Shown one piece after another: positions 9,344-17,157 of a stretch of 33,192 nucleotides of DNA. The stretch comes from Gammaproteobacteria bacterium (GTDB lineage: Bacteria; Pseudomonadota; Gammaproteobacteria; UBA4575), in contig JABDMD010000185.1 of NCBI GenBank assembly GCA_013001685.1, positions 1-33,192 on the forward strand. The letters are read 5' to 3'. A program made the translations under genes and the position numbers. Position 1 is the stretch's first letter, and each line of letters begins with the position of its first letter. The notes under the pieces are model-generated. The model was not told where the DNA came from and ran no database searches. It saw nothing but the letters and a program-made list of their open reading frames with translations.

Positions 9344-9880
9344 CTAAGGCGCACCATAGATCGATTGCAAAATCACTTCAGTGTTATCACTACCGCCGGT
9401 ACCTCTAGCGGTGACGCGATAAAGCTGAATAATTTGTCCTGCTTGATTTTGACCATAATTTTGTACTAGTAAATTTGGCGCAGCACTTGTTTCTGAGATA
9501 TGTTGAATAACATAACGTGGCGCTGTACCCACATTGCTTGGATTAAATCCAGTGTAACTACGTGAATCTGCTGCAGTCCAATTTAAGGTCGATAATAATT
9601 GATCGTTTGAATTATCATATAAGCCATCATTGCCATTAGTATCAAAATCAGCTGGATTAAGGACATTGGTATCTAACAGAGTTTCGCCAGCTTGGAGCGC
9701 AGCCTCTGCAGTTTGTAATGCTACTAAACTATCACGTGTGTTACCTGCCATACGTGTTTCTAAAGTTGAGCTTTGCATACTAGTAACCGCAATTAGTGAC
9801 ATTACAAGTAACATCATTAAACCAACGAACAACACTGCCCCGGATTGTTTTATTCGGATATTTTTATACATAACTATCAT
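9344..9880 (-). CDS. pilX: minor pilin PilX, copy 2
   Basis: PilX-family minor pilin (178 aa). The leader MIVMYKNIRIKQSG is followed by AVLFVGLMMLLVMSLIAVTSMQSSTLETRMAGN, the same N-terminal pattern as copy 1 at 2174 (Ala as first mature residue, no Glu at position 5, 'TLE.(K/R)MAGN'). The ATG at 9880 overlaps the pilW stop by 4 bp (ATGA), which indicates translational coupling. An alternative ATG three codons in cannot be excluded. The C-terminal end ('VTARGTGGSDNTEVILQS') parallels 'VSGHGTGGNNLATTTLQT' of copy 1, so the two genes are true paralogues. Confidence 0.87.
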   Translation of the reverse strand: MIVMYKNIRIKQSGAVLFVGLMMLLVMSLIAVTSMQSSTLETRMAGNTRDSLVALQTAEAALQAGETLLDTNVLNPADFDTNGNDGLYDNSNDQLLSTLNWTAADSRSYTGFNPSNVGTAPRYVIQHISETSAAPNLLVQNYGQNQAGQIIQLYRVTARGTGGSDNTEVILQSIYGAP

Positions 9881-10932
9881 TGCACACGATTTCGTAAGTT
9901 AATTGTCGTATTCACGACGTAGCGTAACCTTCGATCTGCAGGAGTTGTAGGTGCTGAAATTATTGTGCCTGCAACGTTGTAACTATTAGTATCGATTTGG
10001 CTAGTTACCTCTTCACCCGTTGCCATCAGCAAACCCAAGCGCACTGTAATAACATTAGGCCACTCACTTGCAGCTATATCATTAGCCGCCTCAAAACGGT
10101 CTGCGATTTGATCATTATCGACATCAAGGCCATACAAAATTTGCATAGACTCTACGCCTTCTAACAGTTCTTCTTCCCACATTTCTGCAGTTTCAACACC
10201 TGCAATCAATCTTGCTTGGAAGAAACGTTTCTTAAGTGAGTTTATAGCTGGATTTTGTGTGCTTGGCGCAATGAAGTAAATGACTGGCTTGTATGGTGTT
10301 ATTTGAGCATCATCTCCGTACGAACCAATGTTTGTAATAGCATTATCCGGTGCAATAGTAGTGGGACTAGATGTGTAATTAAGAGTGCCTGCAGCAGAAT
10401 TGCGTCCAGATATTTGAAACATAGATGCCTGACGAGGGTCGCAGATAATTGCAATTTCACCCAAACCAAACTCAGTAGTAGGGAAAGGATTTTGTAAGGC
10501 AACAGTATTGGTAACATCGTTGTTAAAGTCCACACTTGTGGAATACAACCCACCTTTCAAAACTGCTATAGCATCAGTATTAGGTACAACATCACTATTA
10601 ATTTCAGAAGGAAAAGTACTTACTCCCCCCTCGTATCCCCGAATTCCATAATTAAAGAAATCCAGAAACCAAGTTGAGTTGCCATTTGTGATTGCATTCG
10701 TAAATGTTGGCGGGAAACGACAAGGCAGATATCCTGCCATACGAATATCACGCGAAATGAACTCCAAACTAAATCTTAAACTTTCCTGCAATCTAGATAG
10801 ATTATCTGTCATCCGATAGGTTTGCTTACTACTTATGTACATTCCAGTAACACCGCTTACCAAAAACAAACCAAGCAATAATGCTACCATTAGCTCAACA
10901 ACAGAAAATCCTTTTTGCTTGTACGCACTCAT
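9877..10932 (-). CDS. pilW: minor pilin PilW, copy 2
   Basis: PilW-family minor pilin (351 aa), typical length for the family. The leader MSAYKQKG precedes FSVVELMVALLLGLFLVSGVTGMYISSKQTY, with Glu at mature position 5. 'LSRLQESLRFSLEFISRDIRMAGYLPC' is the standard PilW segment, and 'MQILYGLDVDNDQIADRF' near the C-terminus is shared with copy 1. It overlaps pilV upstream and pilX downstream by 4 bp each, so the three genes form a translationally coupled string. The product is expected in the tip-priming complex with PilX and PilY1. Confidence 0.9.
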   Translation of the reverse strand: MSAYKQKGFSVVELMVALLLGLFLVSGVTGMYISSKQTYRMTDNLSRLQESLRFSLEFISRDIRMAGYLPCRFPPTFTNAITNGNSTWFLDFFNYGIRGYEGGVSTFPSEINSDVVPNTDAIAVLKGGLYSTSVDFNNDVTNTVALQNPFPTTEFGLGEIAIICDPRQASMFQISGRNSAAGTLNYTSSPTTIAPDNAITNIGSYGDDAQITPYKPVIYFIAPSTQNPAINSLKKRFFQARLIAGVETAEMWEEELLEGVESMQILYGLDVDNDQIADRFEAANDIAASEWPNVITVRLGLLMATGEEVTSQIDTNSYNVAGTIISAPTTPADRRLRYVVNTTINLRNRVQ

Positions 10933-11420
10933 AGTTCTGCCATTATCATTATGGATTCTGTGTTAGACCCTTCCTGCCACTGCACAGTAACTGTTACGTC
11001 AACTCCATTTCGAACCACACTGCCATCGCCATTAGGTAACACCGTGGTCATATTTAATGGCGCAATGCAAACAGGGTCATTTTCATAAGACCCTAATGCG
11101 CACTTCCACTGGGTAAGCTCAAAAGCTGCAAGTTGGTCTGGAGAACATGTTGCTGTAGTTGTTTGACAATTTGTAAAACTGCCCGGAATAGTGGAAAGAG
11201 CACTTTCGTAATTACCGTTACCAAAACCGACAGGATTGGCGCGCATCTTATCAATTAAGTCATAGGCAAAATAACTTGCTTGTGATTGTAAATAAGCACT
11301 ATGACTGCTTTTCATACTAAACAGCTGCATCCCTGCCATACCCAACAAACCAATTGATAACACAGCAAGTGCTACTAGCACCTCCATTAAAGTAAATCCC
11401 TTGTTTCTATTTCTGTGCAT
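10929..11420 (-). CDS. pilV: minor pilin PilV, copy 2
   Basis: PilV-family minor pilin (163 aa). The leader MHRNRNKG is followed by FTLMEVLVALAVLSIGLLGMAGMQLFSMKSSH, with Glu at mature position 5 and the 'SIGLLGMAGMQ' PilV block. 'SQASYFAYDLIDKMRANP' corresponds to 'TQATYAVNDLADRMRANR' in copy 1. Cys residues in the distal domain (NCQTTTATC, WKCALG, VCIAP) suggest disulfides. It starts 6 bp after the fimT stop and overlaps pilW by 4 bp. Confidence 0.88.
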   Translation of the reverse strand: MHRNRNKGFTLMEVLVALAVLSIGLLGMAGMQLFSMKSSHSAYLQSQASYFAYDLIDKMRANPVGFGNGNYESALSTIPGSFTNCQTTTATCSPDQLAAFELTQWKCALGSYENDPVCIAPLNMTTVLPNGDGSVVRNGVDVTVTVQWQEGSNTESIMIMAEL

Positions 11421-11426
11421 AATTAT

Positions 11427-11984
11427 TCATGTCGGTGTACAAGTTGTTATCGGATTACCAGGAGACACCTCAGGCACACCGTTTGCATCTAAAGGTGCTA
11501 ATCGAGTTCTGCCGCCAACAGCTATAAAAATTGCACGAGCTTTATTTGTCAAATTATCTTTGCATAAGACAATTCGCCCGGCAGGTGCCGCACCTTTAGC
11601 GCTGTAATTGAATGTGCTTAAATTGTTTGTCCTCATAGTATAGTTACTTGGCAAACCTTCATTTACACGTAATATTTCTTCTCCTGCATCCGCATAATCA
11701 CCATCTCCATTTCTATCAGAAAAGATAATCCATCCATTCTCATATCCAACCCCACCACAAGTTGCACCATCTGTACTATGGCAAACAGTTACCCCTTTGT
11801 TTCTACGAATTGCTTCACTACGTGCAAAATGTAGCGTTGAGACAAGATCATTTATATGTGCAGTTAGGTGATTACGTTCCATTACACGACCAAAACCAGG
11901 AACACCAATAGTTAACACGATGGCTGCTACAGCTATCGCGATCATTAATTCGATTAATGTAAAAGCAGATTCGTGTTTTTGCAT
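11427..11984 (-). CDS. fimT: FimT/GspH-family minor pilin, copy 2
   Basis: First gene of the upstream pilin operon. The track begins at a TTG (12023). I chose the ATG at 11984, because it gives a 7-residue leader, MQKHESA, in the usual range for type IV pilins. Neither start has a good Shine-Dalgarno. The mature part FTLIELMIAIAVAAIVLTIGVPGF has Glu at position 5. 'LVSTLHFARSEAIRRN' is the FimT/GspH signature, followed by 'VTVCHSTDGATCGG' and a C-terminal GRTRLAPLD block. The residue before the cleavage site is Ala instead of the nearly invariant Gly, which could slow processing by the prepilin peptidase PilD. About 185 aa with this start, against 188 aa for copy 1. Confidence 0.85.
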   Translation of the reverse strand: MQKHESAFTLIELMIAIAVAAIVLTIGVPGFGRVMERNHLTAHINDLVSTLHFARSEAIRRNKGVTVCHSTDGATCGGVGYENGWIIFSDRNGDGDYADAGEEILRVNEGLPSNYTMRTNNLSTFNYSAKGAAPAGRIVLCKDNLTNKARAIFIAVGGRTRLAPLDANGVPEVSPGNPITTCTPT

Positions 11985-12023
11985 CTTTTTTATAGTTGCG
12001 AACACACGACGTAGAGATAACAA

Positions 12024-12328
12024 GCCAACTCAACTAGCAGGCTTATTCCATGTTTAAACTCAGTGGTGCTGTTTCTCAGCACACATTCCTTCCTGATTTA
12101 CCCGCCGCGATTCTTCGCGATCTCATAAGTTTTCTAGGATATTTTTATGGGCACATCCAGTGCTTACCACCTAGAGTGTATCTATTGTATTAGGTTCTAT
12201 GAGTAAATTCTTGTTCCAATAGGAAAGAATTTTACTGGCTGCTATGTTATTGCTGTATGGAGAGTTTTTACCCTTATGGAACATAAGGCTTAGGACTAGA
12301 GATCTAAAATTTCGATGTTACAAATAAA
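12024..12328. other. leader/promoter region of the upstream pilin operon
   Basis: About 300 bases without a supportable ORF, between the fimT start and the terminator of the envelope operon. It must carry the promoter of the fimT-pilV-pilW-pilX-pilY1-pilE operon. The only structure I see is a perfect 6-bp hairpin GTGCTG-TTTCT-CAGCAC at 12066-12082, which would fall in the 5' leader. I could not find a convincing sigma-70 or sigma-54 promoter by eye. Confidence 0.45.
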
Positions 12329-12356
12329 AAACCCACGGTTTTGGGACCGTGGGTTT
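12329..12356 (-). terminator. strong intrinsic terminator of the envC-ctpA-yibQ-DJ-1 block
   Basis: An 11-bp perfect stem AAACCCACGGT / ACCGTGGGTTT with a 6-nt loop is followed on the minus strand by TTTTTTATTTG. It lies about 185 bases past the DJ-1 stop codon and insulates the pilin operon from the envelope operon. Confidence 0.85.
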
Positions 12357-12380
12357 AAAAAGCCTGCTTCCCTGTAGGCT
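12357..12380 (-). terminator. second, tandem terminator hairpin
   Basis: Immediately before the main terminator in the minus-strand sense, AGCCT-ACAGGGAAGC-AGGCT is followed by a run of five T. A short extra C-G pair is possible inside the loop. It is weaker than its neighbour, and together they form a double stop. Confidence 0.55.
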
Positions 12381-12540
12381 AATGCATAGATATTTTACTG
12401 GGCTAAATTTGGTTAATTAGTGACCGGGTTCACGCTATTTAAACGGTCAGATACCACGCATCAAGGCCTATATACCGACTGTCAAAATATGGTATTTATT
12501 GTTGGTTACCGAAGAATTAAGCAGCGTGTTAGTAATTTAT

Positions 12541-13095
12541 TTATGCAGCTCGCTGCAATGCGCTTTCTACTTGCTTGCGTTTTTCATCACCCAACAAACA
12601 AGTTATTATTTCCAGTGCAAAATCCATTGCCGTACCAGGGCCGCGAGAAGTTATCACCTTGCCATCTTGTTGCACGGCAACTCCAGTTATTTCAACAGTA
12701 TCATTCTTCAGTACTTCTAATACACCTGGGTATGCAGTCGCTTTTTTATTATTCAGCAACCCTGCGCTGACTAAAACTTTTGGTGCTGCGCAAATCGCAG
12801 CAACATAGTTATTTTTGTCTACTGCATTTTTTAAAATTTTATGAATTCGTTGATCTTCATTTAAGTTATCAGCCCCGAGCAATCCTCCAGGTAGCACGAT
12901 CACATCAAATTCTTCATTGATAACTTGATCTAGCGTAGTGTCAGCGAGAAGCTTTGTGCCGCGCGAAGCAACGATAGGTTTCTCATCTAAACTAGCTGTT
13001 ATTACCTGCATTTCCGCGCGGCGTAACAGGTCTATTATCGTGACTGCTTCTAGTTCTTCGCAGCCTTGAGCGAGAGGGACGAGTACTTTTGCCAT
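12541..13095 (-). CDS. DJ-1/PfpI family protein (YajL/ThiJ-like)
   Basis: A 184-aa DJ-1 superfamily protein. The opening MAKVLVPLAQGCEELEAV carries the conserved Glu (E14), and the nucleophile elbow AAICAAPKVL places the reactive Cys at residue 102. The 'VLPGG' loop (about 67-71) and 'SRGPGTAMDFAL' near the end complete the family pattern. Members include YajL/DJ-1, implicated in oxidative-stress protection and in glyoxalase- or deglycase-like activities, some of which are debated. The exact substrate cannot be read from sequence. Its 5' end overlaps the yibQ-like gene by 46 bp in another frame. Both reading frames are well supported, so the overlap looks real. It is the last gene before the terminator pair. 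Confidence 0.88.
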   Translation of the reverse strand: MAKVLVPLAQGCEELEAVTIIDLLRRAEMQVITASLDEKPIVASRGTKLLADTTLDQVINEEFDVIVLPGGLLGADNLNEDQRIHKILKNAVDKNNYVAAICAAPKVLVSAGLLNNKKATAYPGVLEVLKNDTVEITGVAVQQDGKVITSRGPGTAMDFALEIITCLLGDEKRKQVESALQRAA

Positions 13096-13883
13096 GGTGT
13101 TGTCGCAGTATTTGCCAACCTTTTTGAGTTGGCGGTGTTAATAAGTTCACTTACCGTAACTAATTGTACATCTTGTACAGTGCTTTTAGAAAGCTCCTGT
13201 TCAAGTACAAATAAGGTGGTTTGGTGAGGATGACCAATCGCTAAAGCATAACCTTGTTGTTTAGCAATCTTGATGAGTTGTTGTATTTGCTGTTTAACAA
13301 AAACCTTGTCATGCGCAATGGAGTCCAAGAAGACATCTCGTCGCACACTTGGAATGTGGTAGCTCTGAGCCGCATATTCAGCAACGGTTTCAGCGCTGGT
13401 TTTACTATCAACAAAAAATAAATGCTCATCGCGATTCGCAATGGCTTGCATTAACCATTCCATATGACCTGAATTGCTGGTTAATAAACTACCCATGTGA
13501 TTATTAATGCCTTGCGCATGCGGTATTGCATCAATACTAATATCTACTATTCGAGTAAATTCTTGTTTAGACATTTCAGATGTAAGTCCGCCATGACCAA
13601 GCTTTTCTGACTTAGATGCTTGCATAGGCAAATGCAACATCACTTCTTTACCTTTTTTATGTGCTAAATGAGCTAATTTAATCGAATGCGGTCTAGCGGG
13701 AAGAATAGAACAAGTAACCGGCAGACTCGAATTAATAACACGCTTACCTGCTTCAAAATTATTTCCGATATCATCTATGATAATGGCAATAACTGCAGGT
13801 TCGGCTGCAAAACAATGCAATGGGGCTACTGTAAGTAACCCCAAAAAAAAGAATATTAGATTCTTAATAGAGTGCTGGAACAC
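13050..13883 (-). CDS. yibQ: divergent polysaccharide deacetylase family protein (YibQ-like)
   Basis: A 277-aa secreted protein. A signal peptide (MFQHSIKNLIFFFLGLLTVAPLHCFAA) is followed by the divergent polysaccharide deacetylase fold. Conserved elements in order: IIDDIG near the mature N-terminus, 'LPVTCSILP', HLPM, NNHMGS, FFVDSKT, and near the end AIGHPH followed by TL. These supply the Asp/His residues of the family's putative metal site. YibQ genes usually lie beside envC, as here (with ctpA between), suggesting a role in cell-envelope polysaccharide or peptidoglycan turnover. The biochemical activity of YibQ is not settled. It is 7 bp downstream of ctpA and overlaps the DJ-1 gene by 46 bp. 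Confidence 0.87.
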   Translation of the reverse strand: MFQHSIKNLIFFFLGLLTVAPLHCFAAEPAVIAIIIDDIGNNFEAGKRVINSSLPVTCSILPARPHSIKLAHLAHKKGKEVMLHLPMQASKSEKLGHGGLTSEMSKQEFTRIVDISIDAIPHAQGINNHMGSLLTSNSGHMEWLMQAIANRDEHLFFVDSKTSAETVAEYAAQSYHIPSVRRDVFLDSIAHDKVFVKQQIQQLIKIAKQQGYALAIGHPHQTTLFVLEQELSKSTVQDVQLVTVSELINTANSKRLANTATTPWQKYSSLSLKAAKN

Positions 13884-13890
13884 GTAAGCC

Positions 13891-15219
13891 TTAGAGTTTA
13901 GCTTGTTGTGTACCTGACATAGATTTTAATAATTTTAGCGCTTCTTCCAAAGCATAATCAGTAGCATCATCCTTGGTTTGTTTAGGAACAGTAACTATAG
14001 ATTTTGGCTCTCTTGCCTTTTTATTAACCTCTTGGTTTTCATTTTCCAAATGGCCTTCTAGGTCAGCCTCAGAAATAATGCTTAGCGCAGTACTTTCTTC
14101 ATCAGACGCGCCTTCTATTTTTAATAGAATATCAGGGACAATTCCTTCACTTTGAATCGATCTACCTTGAGGTGTGTAGTATCTTGCAGTAGTTAGTTTT
14201 AATGCCGTACTGTCATTCAGTGGCAAAATGGTTTGCACCGAGCCCTTACCAAATGACGTGGTTCCTAAAATGGTTGCACGTTCGTGATCTTGCATAGCAC
14301 CGGCAACAATTTCAGAAGCCGAAGCAGAACCTTGGTTAATTAACACAACTAATGGTGCACCGGCCAATGAATCTCCAGTGCTAGCAGAATATTTCAATTC
14401 TGAATCTTCAACCCTCCCCTCGGTGTAAACAATTAATTGATTATCTTTTAAAAATACATCAGAAACACCCACGGCACCGGTTAACACGCCGCCAGGGTTA
14501 TTGCGTAAATCTAAAACTAAACCTTTGAGATCGCCTTCGTTTTTCTTTTTCAAACTATCTAGAGCATCTAATAGCCCACGCGTGGTTTTAGATTGGAAGT
14601 TTGAAATCCGCACATAACCATAGCCTGGCTCAAGCACACGATTTCTTACACTACGCACACGAATTACATCACGCGTTAACGTTAAATCTAATGGCGCGTC
14701 TTCGCCTTCACGCACAATAGTTAGCACAATGTCCGAGCCCTTTTTGCCGCGCATTAATTTAACCGCTTCTTCTAAGGTCAAGCCTTTAACAGATTTATCA
14801 TCTAACTTAATAATTAAGTCACCGGCTTTCACCCCAGCACGATCAGCAGGTGTGTCATCAATAGGTGCAATAACTTTTACAAAGCCATTTTCCATACCTA
14901 CTTCAATGCCTAGTCCGCCAAATTCACCAGAGGTTCCTATTTGAAGTTCCCGAAATTGTTCTTCATCCAAATAAGATGAGTGCGGATCCAAACCCGCTAA
15001 CATGCCACGAATTGCATTCTTTAATAAATCGCTATCATCAACATCGGTTACGTAATCTTGTTTGATACGTGCATAGACATCTGTGAAAGTTCGTAAGTCT
15101 TCAAGCGGTAAAGCTGATGCCATTTCTTTATCAGCCCACACATTGTGCGCCATAGCTAAACTCAGCCCGATTACCACTCCCCAGATTATTCCGATGTTTA
15201 GGGGGTGCTTAAAATTCAT
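13891..15219 (-). CDS. ctpA: carboxyl-terminal processing protease CtpA (S41 family)
   Basis: S41A periplasmic serine protease. I moved the start from the track's 15264 to the ATG at 15219 because a strong AGGAG lies about 8 nt upstream of the latter and nothing precedes the former. The protein then begins MNFKHPLNIGIIWGVVIG, a proper signal peptide or anchor. A PDZ domain follows (GEFGGLGIEVGMENGFVKV... AGVKAGDLIIKLD). The catalytic dyad is visible as Ser in 'GSASASEIVAGAMQD' and Lys in 'SFGKGSVQTILPL'. A charged, low-complexity C-terminal tail (about 70 aa) ends the protein. CtpA proteases trim C-termini of periplasmic substrates and, with lipoprotein adaptors, control levels of peptidoglycan hydrolases. 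Its place between envC and yibQ fits that role. Confidence 0.92.
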   Translation of the reverse strand: MNFKHPLNIGIIWGVVIGLSLAMAHNVWADKEMASALPLEDLRTFTDVYARIKQDYVTDVDDSDLLKNAIRGMLAGLDPHSSYLDEEQFRELQIGTSGEFGGLGIEVGMENGFVKVIAPIDDTPADRAGVKAGDLIIKLDDKSVKGLTLEEAVKLMRGKKGSDIVLTIVREGEDAPLDLTLTRDVIRVRSVRNRVLEPGYGYVRISNFQSKTTRGLLDALDSLKKKNEGDLKGLVLDLRNNPGGVLTGAVGVSDVFLKDNQLIVYTEGRVEDSELKYSASTGDSLAGAPLVVLINQGSASASEIVAGAMQDHERATILGTTSFGKGSVQTILPLNDSTALKLTTARYYTPQGRSIQSEGIVPDILLKIEGASDEESTALSIISEADLEGHLENENQEVNKKAREPKSIVTVPKQTKDDATDYALEEALKLLKSMSGTQQAKL

Positions 15220-15432
15220 TACTGCTCTCCTAGAATGTTCTTTTGTCACATGGATACCGTCCATTATGAAAGGAAAAAATAGATTCGCAACATATTAGGT
15301 TGCTTAGTATGACCAATCGTTCACGAAATTAACCTTATATGTACATTATATATGAGTTTATGTATCTTCTGCCCCGACCATCGGCCATAAATGCGCTAAT
15401 TAATGCCTAATGGGAATCAACAAGGATATCGT

Positions 15433-16641
15433 CTAACCTGATGAAGGTCTTCTAGAAACAGCTGCTTTAGCACACCATTTTGCAGGGTTAATTGGACTGC
15501 CCTGTTTGCGAATCTCAAAATAAAGCCCAGATTTATTGTTGCCACCACTGTTGCCTACCGTAGCAACCTTCTCTCCTGCATCCACCCATTCGCCAACTTG
15601 CTTAAATAAGCTTTGGTTGTGCCCATAAAGACTCATATAACCATCACCATGATCAACAATGATGAGCAAACCCAAGCCACGCATCCATTCAGCAAACGCA
15701 ACTCTTCCATGATAAATACTGCGTACATTATTACCTTCGGCACTTGGAATGAAGACACCCTGCCAATTGATGTTGCTGCGTGCAGTATTGCGTTTTTGAC
15801 CAAATTTATTACTAGGTTTACCTACAACAGGCCAATACAACTTTCCTTGCGACTTACTAAATCCTTTGCCTTTATTAAAAACAGGAATATCTGCTAAAGT
15901 GGCACGTAGCTCTTCAATTAACCCTTTGAGTCTTTTTTCATTTCCTTCAAGGCTTGCAAGCTTTTCTTTTTCAGATGAAACATTGCTGTTTAGTGAACTT
16001 ATAGCTGTTTTACGCTGACTTTGTGCCTGTTCCAACAATTGTTTTTCCTTCAATAAACTTACTCTGGATTGCTCAGCCAACTTTTCTTGTTGCCTAATCT
16101 CAATCTGAACTTCGTTAACAGACTGCAAAACCTTCGTGGCCTTATCAATTTCACTTAAACGGGCACGATGCAGATAATCATAATAAATAAGGTTACGCCC
16201 TAGTTTTTCAGGCTCTTGTTGATTTAATAACAACTTAAGTTTTTGCTGGCCTCCATATTGATATTCTGAGCGAACCTGCGCGTATAAAATATCGTGATGC
16301 TTGGACAATTGCTTTTGTAACTGCTTTTCCTCGACCTGTAGCTCGACTATTTTTTCTTGGCTCTGTTTAAGTTCTGTTTCTGTAACGACAAGTTGCTGAT
16401 TTAAATTACCAATACTTTCTTCAGATTCACGCAACAGCTTTTCTAAATCCCCTAGCTCACCACGCTGTTGTTCTAATTTTTGCTGAGACTTGCGAATTTG
16501 CTCTTGCACTTTGCTGAGTCTTTTTTGCGTTTCTTGCTGAGTAGGTTCAGCAAATACTACTCCGATACAAACTGCACAGACCAATACAGACAGCATTATA
16601 AGTACTGCTCTATTCATTTTTAATAGCGGTGTAGGCAACAT
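15433..16641 (-). CDS. envC: EnvC-like murein hydrolase activator (coiled coil + degenerate LytM domain)
   Basis: A 402-aa periplasmic protein. After a signal peptide (MNRAVLIMLSVLVCAVCIGVVFA) comes a long Gln/Glu/Lys/Leu-rich coiled coil (about residues 32-255), then a C-terminal M23/LytM fold (GRVAFAEWMRGLGLLIIVDHGDGYMSLYGHN... LYFEIRKQG). Zinc ligands are missing. The usual H-x-x-x-D entry is replaced by NWQGVF, and the HxH motif reads LYF, as in EnvC proteins that do not cut peptidoglycan but activate AmiA/AmiB amidases at the septum under FtsEX control. The track start (16641) lies only about 5 nt from the expected transcription start of a TATAAT promoter, so the ATG at 16617 (MNRAVL...) may be the true start. 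Synteny envC-yibQ supports the call. Confidence 0.88.
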   Translation of the reverse strand: MLPTPLLKMNRAVLIMLSVLVCAVCIGVVFAEPTQQETQKRLSKVQEQIRKSQQKLEQQRGELGDLEKLLRESEESIGNLNQQLVVTETELKQSQEKIVELQVEEKQLQKQLSKHHDILYAQVRSEYQYGGQQKLKLLLNQQEPEKLGRNLIYYDYLHRARLSEIDKATKVLQSVNEVQIEIRQQEKLAEQSRVSLLKEKQLLEQAQSQRKTAISSLNSNVSSEKEKLASLEGNEKRLKGLIEELRATLADIPVFNKGKGFSKSQGKLYWPVVGKPSNKFGQKRNTARSNINWQGVFIPSAEGNNVRSIYHGRVAFAEWMRGLGLLIIVDHGDGYMSLYGHNQSLFKQVGEWVDAGEKVATVGNSGGNNKSGLYFEIRKQGSPINPAKWCAKAAVSRRPSSG

Positions 16642-16652
16642 AATGTAAAGGG

Positions 16653-16681
16653 ATTATACTGAGTAAATCACTTGATTAAAC
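16653..16681 (-). promoter_or_regulatory. candidate sigma-70 promoter of the envC operon
   Basis: On the minus strand a perfect -10 hexamer TATAAT (16653-16658) lies 16 bp from a poor -35 match (TTTAAT). It is the only good -10 in the envC-arsR intergenic region on this strand. The predicted start point is near 16646. Confidence 0.45.
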
Positions 16682-16722
16682 CTATAAGTCACTGATTTAT
16701 AGAGTTTATTACTGTATTAGAC

Positions 16723-16752
16723 ATTTATAATATTAGTCTATACTATATAAAT
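16723..16752 (+). promoter_or_regulatory. AT-rich inverted repeat upstream of arsR-type gene (candidate operator)
   Basis: The inverted repeat ATTTATA (16723-16729) / TATAAAT (16746-16752) encloses the remainder of a second, overlapping repeat, TAGAC (16718-16722, just outside) / GTCTA (16736-16740). The -10-like TACTAT lies within the segment. Regulators of the SqrR/BigR/YgaV type bind AT-rich palindromes in their own promoters, so this is a reasonable autoregulatory operator. The assignment is inference. Confidence 0.35.
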
Positions 16753-16798
16753 ATAAGGTTGCACGGAAGCGTAAACCAACAACATAGGACTCATTGTT

Positions 16799-17113
16799 AT
16801 GAGCATAGCTGCAGAAGATCTTATCTCCAAAGAAGAAGACATTGAGCAAGCCTCACGGTCTCTAAAAGCCATGTCACATCCTTTGCGATTAAAAATTCTT
16901 TGTGTGTTGGGTGATCAAGAAGTCAGCGTACAAGATATTGTCGATTACGTTGGCACTTCTCAAAGCAATATTTCTCAACACCTAGCCATTCTACGTGATA
17001 AAGGTATTTTAGCTTCACGCAAAGATGCTAATCGTGTTTTTTATCGTGTAGGTGATGAACGCACACTCAGTTTAATTAACATGATGCAACAGGTGTTCTG
17101 CTCCACGCATTAA
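16799..17113 (+). CDS. ArsR-family transcriptional regulator, likely persulfide-sensing (SqrR/BigR/YgaV type)
   Basis: A 104-aa winged-helix repressor. 'LKAMSHPLRLKILCVLGDQEVSVQDIV' is the ArsR N-terminal region, and 'VGTSQSNISQHLAILRDKGILASRKDANRVFYRV' holds the recognition helix and wing. The metal-binding ELCVCDL motif of ArsR/SmtB is absent. The only cysteines are C35 and C101, 66 residues apart. That is the same separation as the reactive pair in SqrR (C41/C107) and BigR, which form polysulfide bridges in response to reactive sulfur. The gene is directly followed by a membrane rhodanese, mirroring the E. coli ygaV-ygaP pairing. An AGGA Shine-Dalgarno precedes the ATG. It is divergent from envC. 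Most likely role: autorepressor of the downstream rhodanese, relieved by sulfide/persulfide. Confidence 0.82.
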   Translation: MSIAAEDLISKEEDIEQASRSLKAMSHPLRLKILCVLGDQEVSVQDIVDYVGTSQSNISQHLAILRDKGILASRKDANRVFYRVGDERTLSLINMMQQVFCSTH

Positions 17114-17157
17114 TTTCTACTTCGTTTTTCTATACCTGATTTCTAAGTTACTTTCGT

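Noticed and set aside
12421-12449. TGACCG...CGGTCA repeat as part of a 6S RNA
   Set aside because: I could not build the long 6S-type closing stem with a central bubble, and the gene context (no zapA or 5-formyltetrahydrofolate cyclo-ligase) is wrong.
15220-15264. N-terminal 15-residue extension of CtpA in the ORF track
   Set aside because: No ribosome binding site precedes the upstream ATG, whereas AGGAG precedes the internal one. The extension would also put charged residues before the signal sequence.
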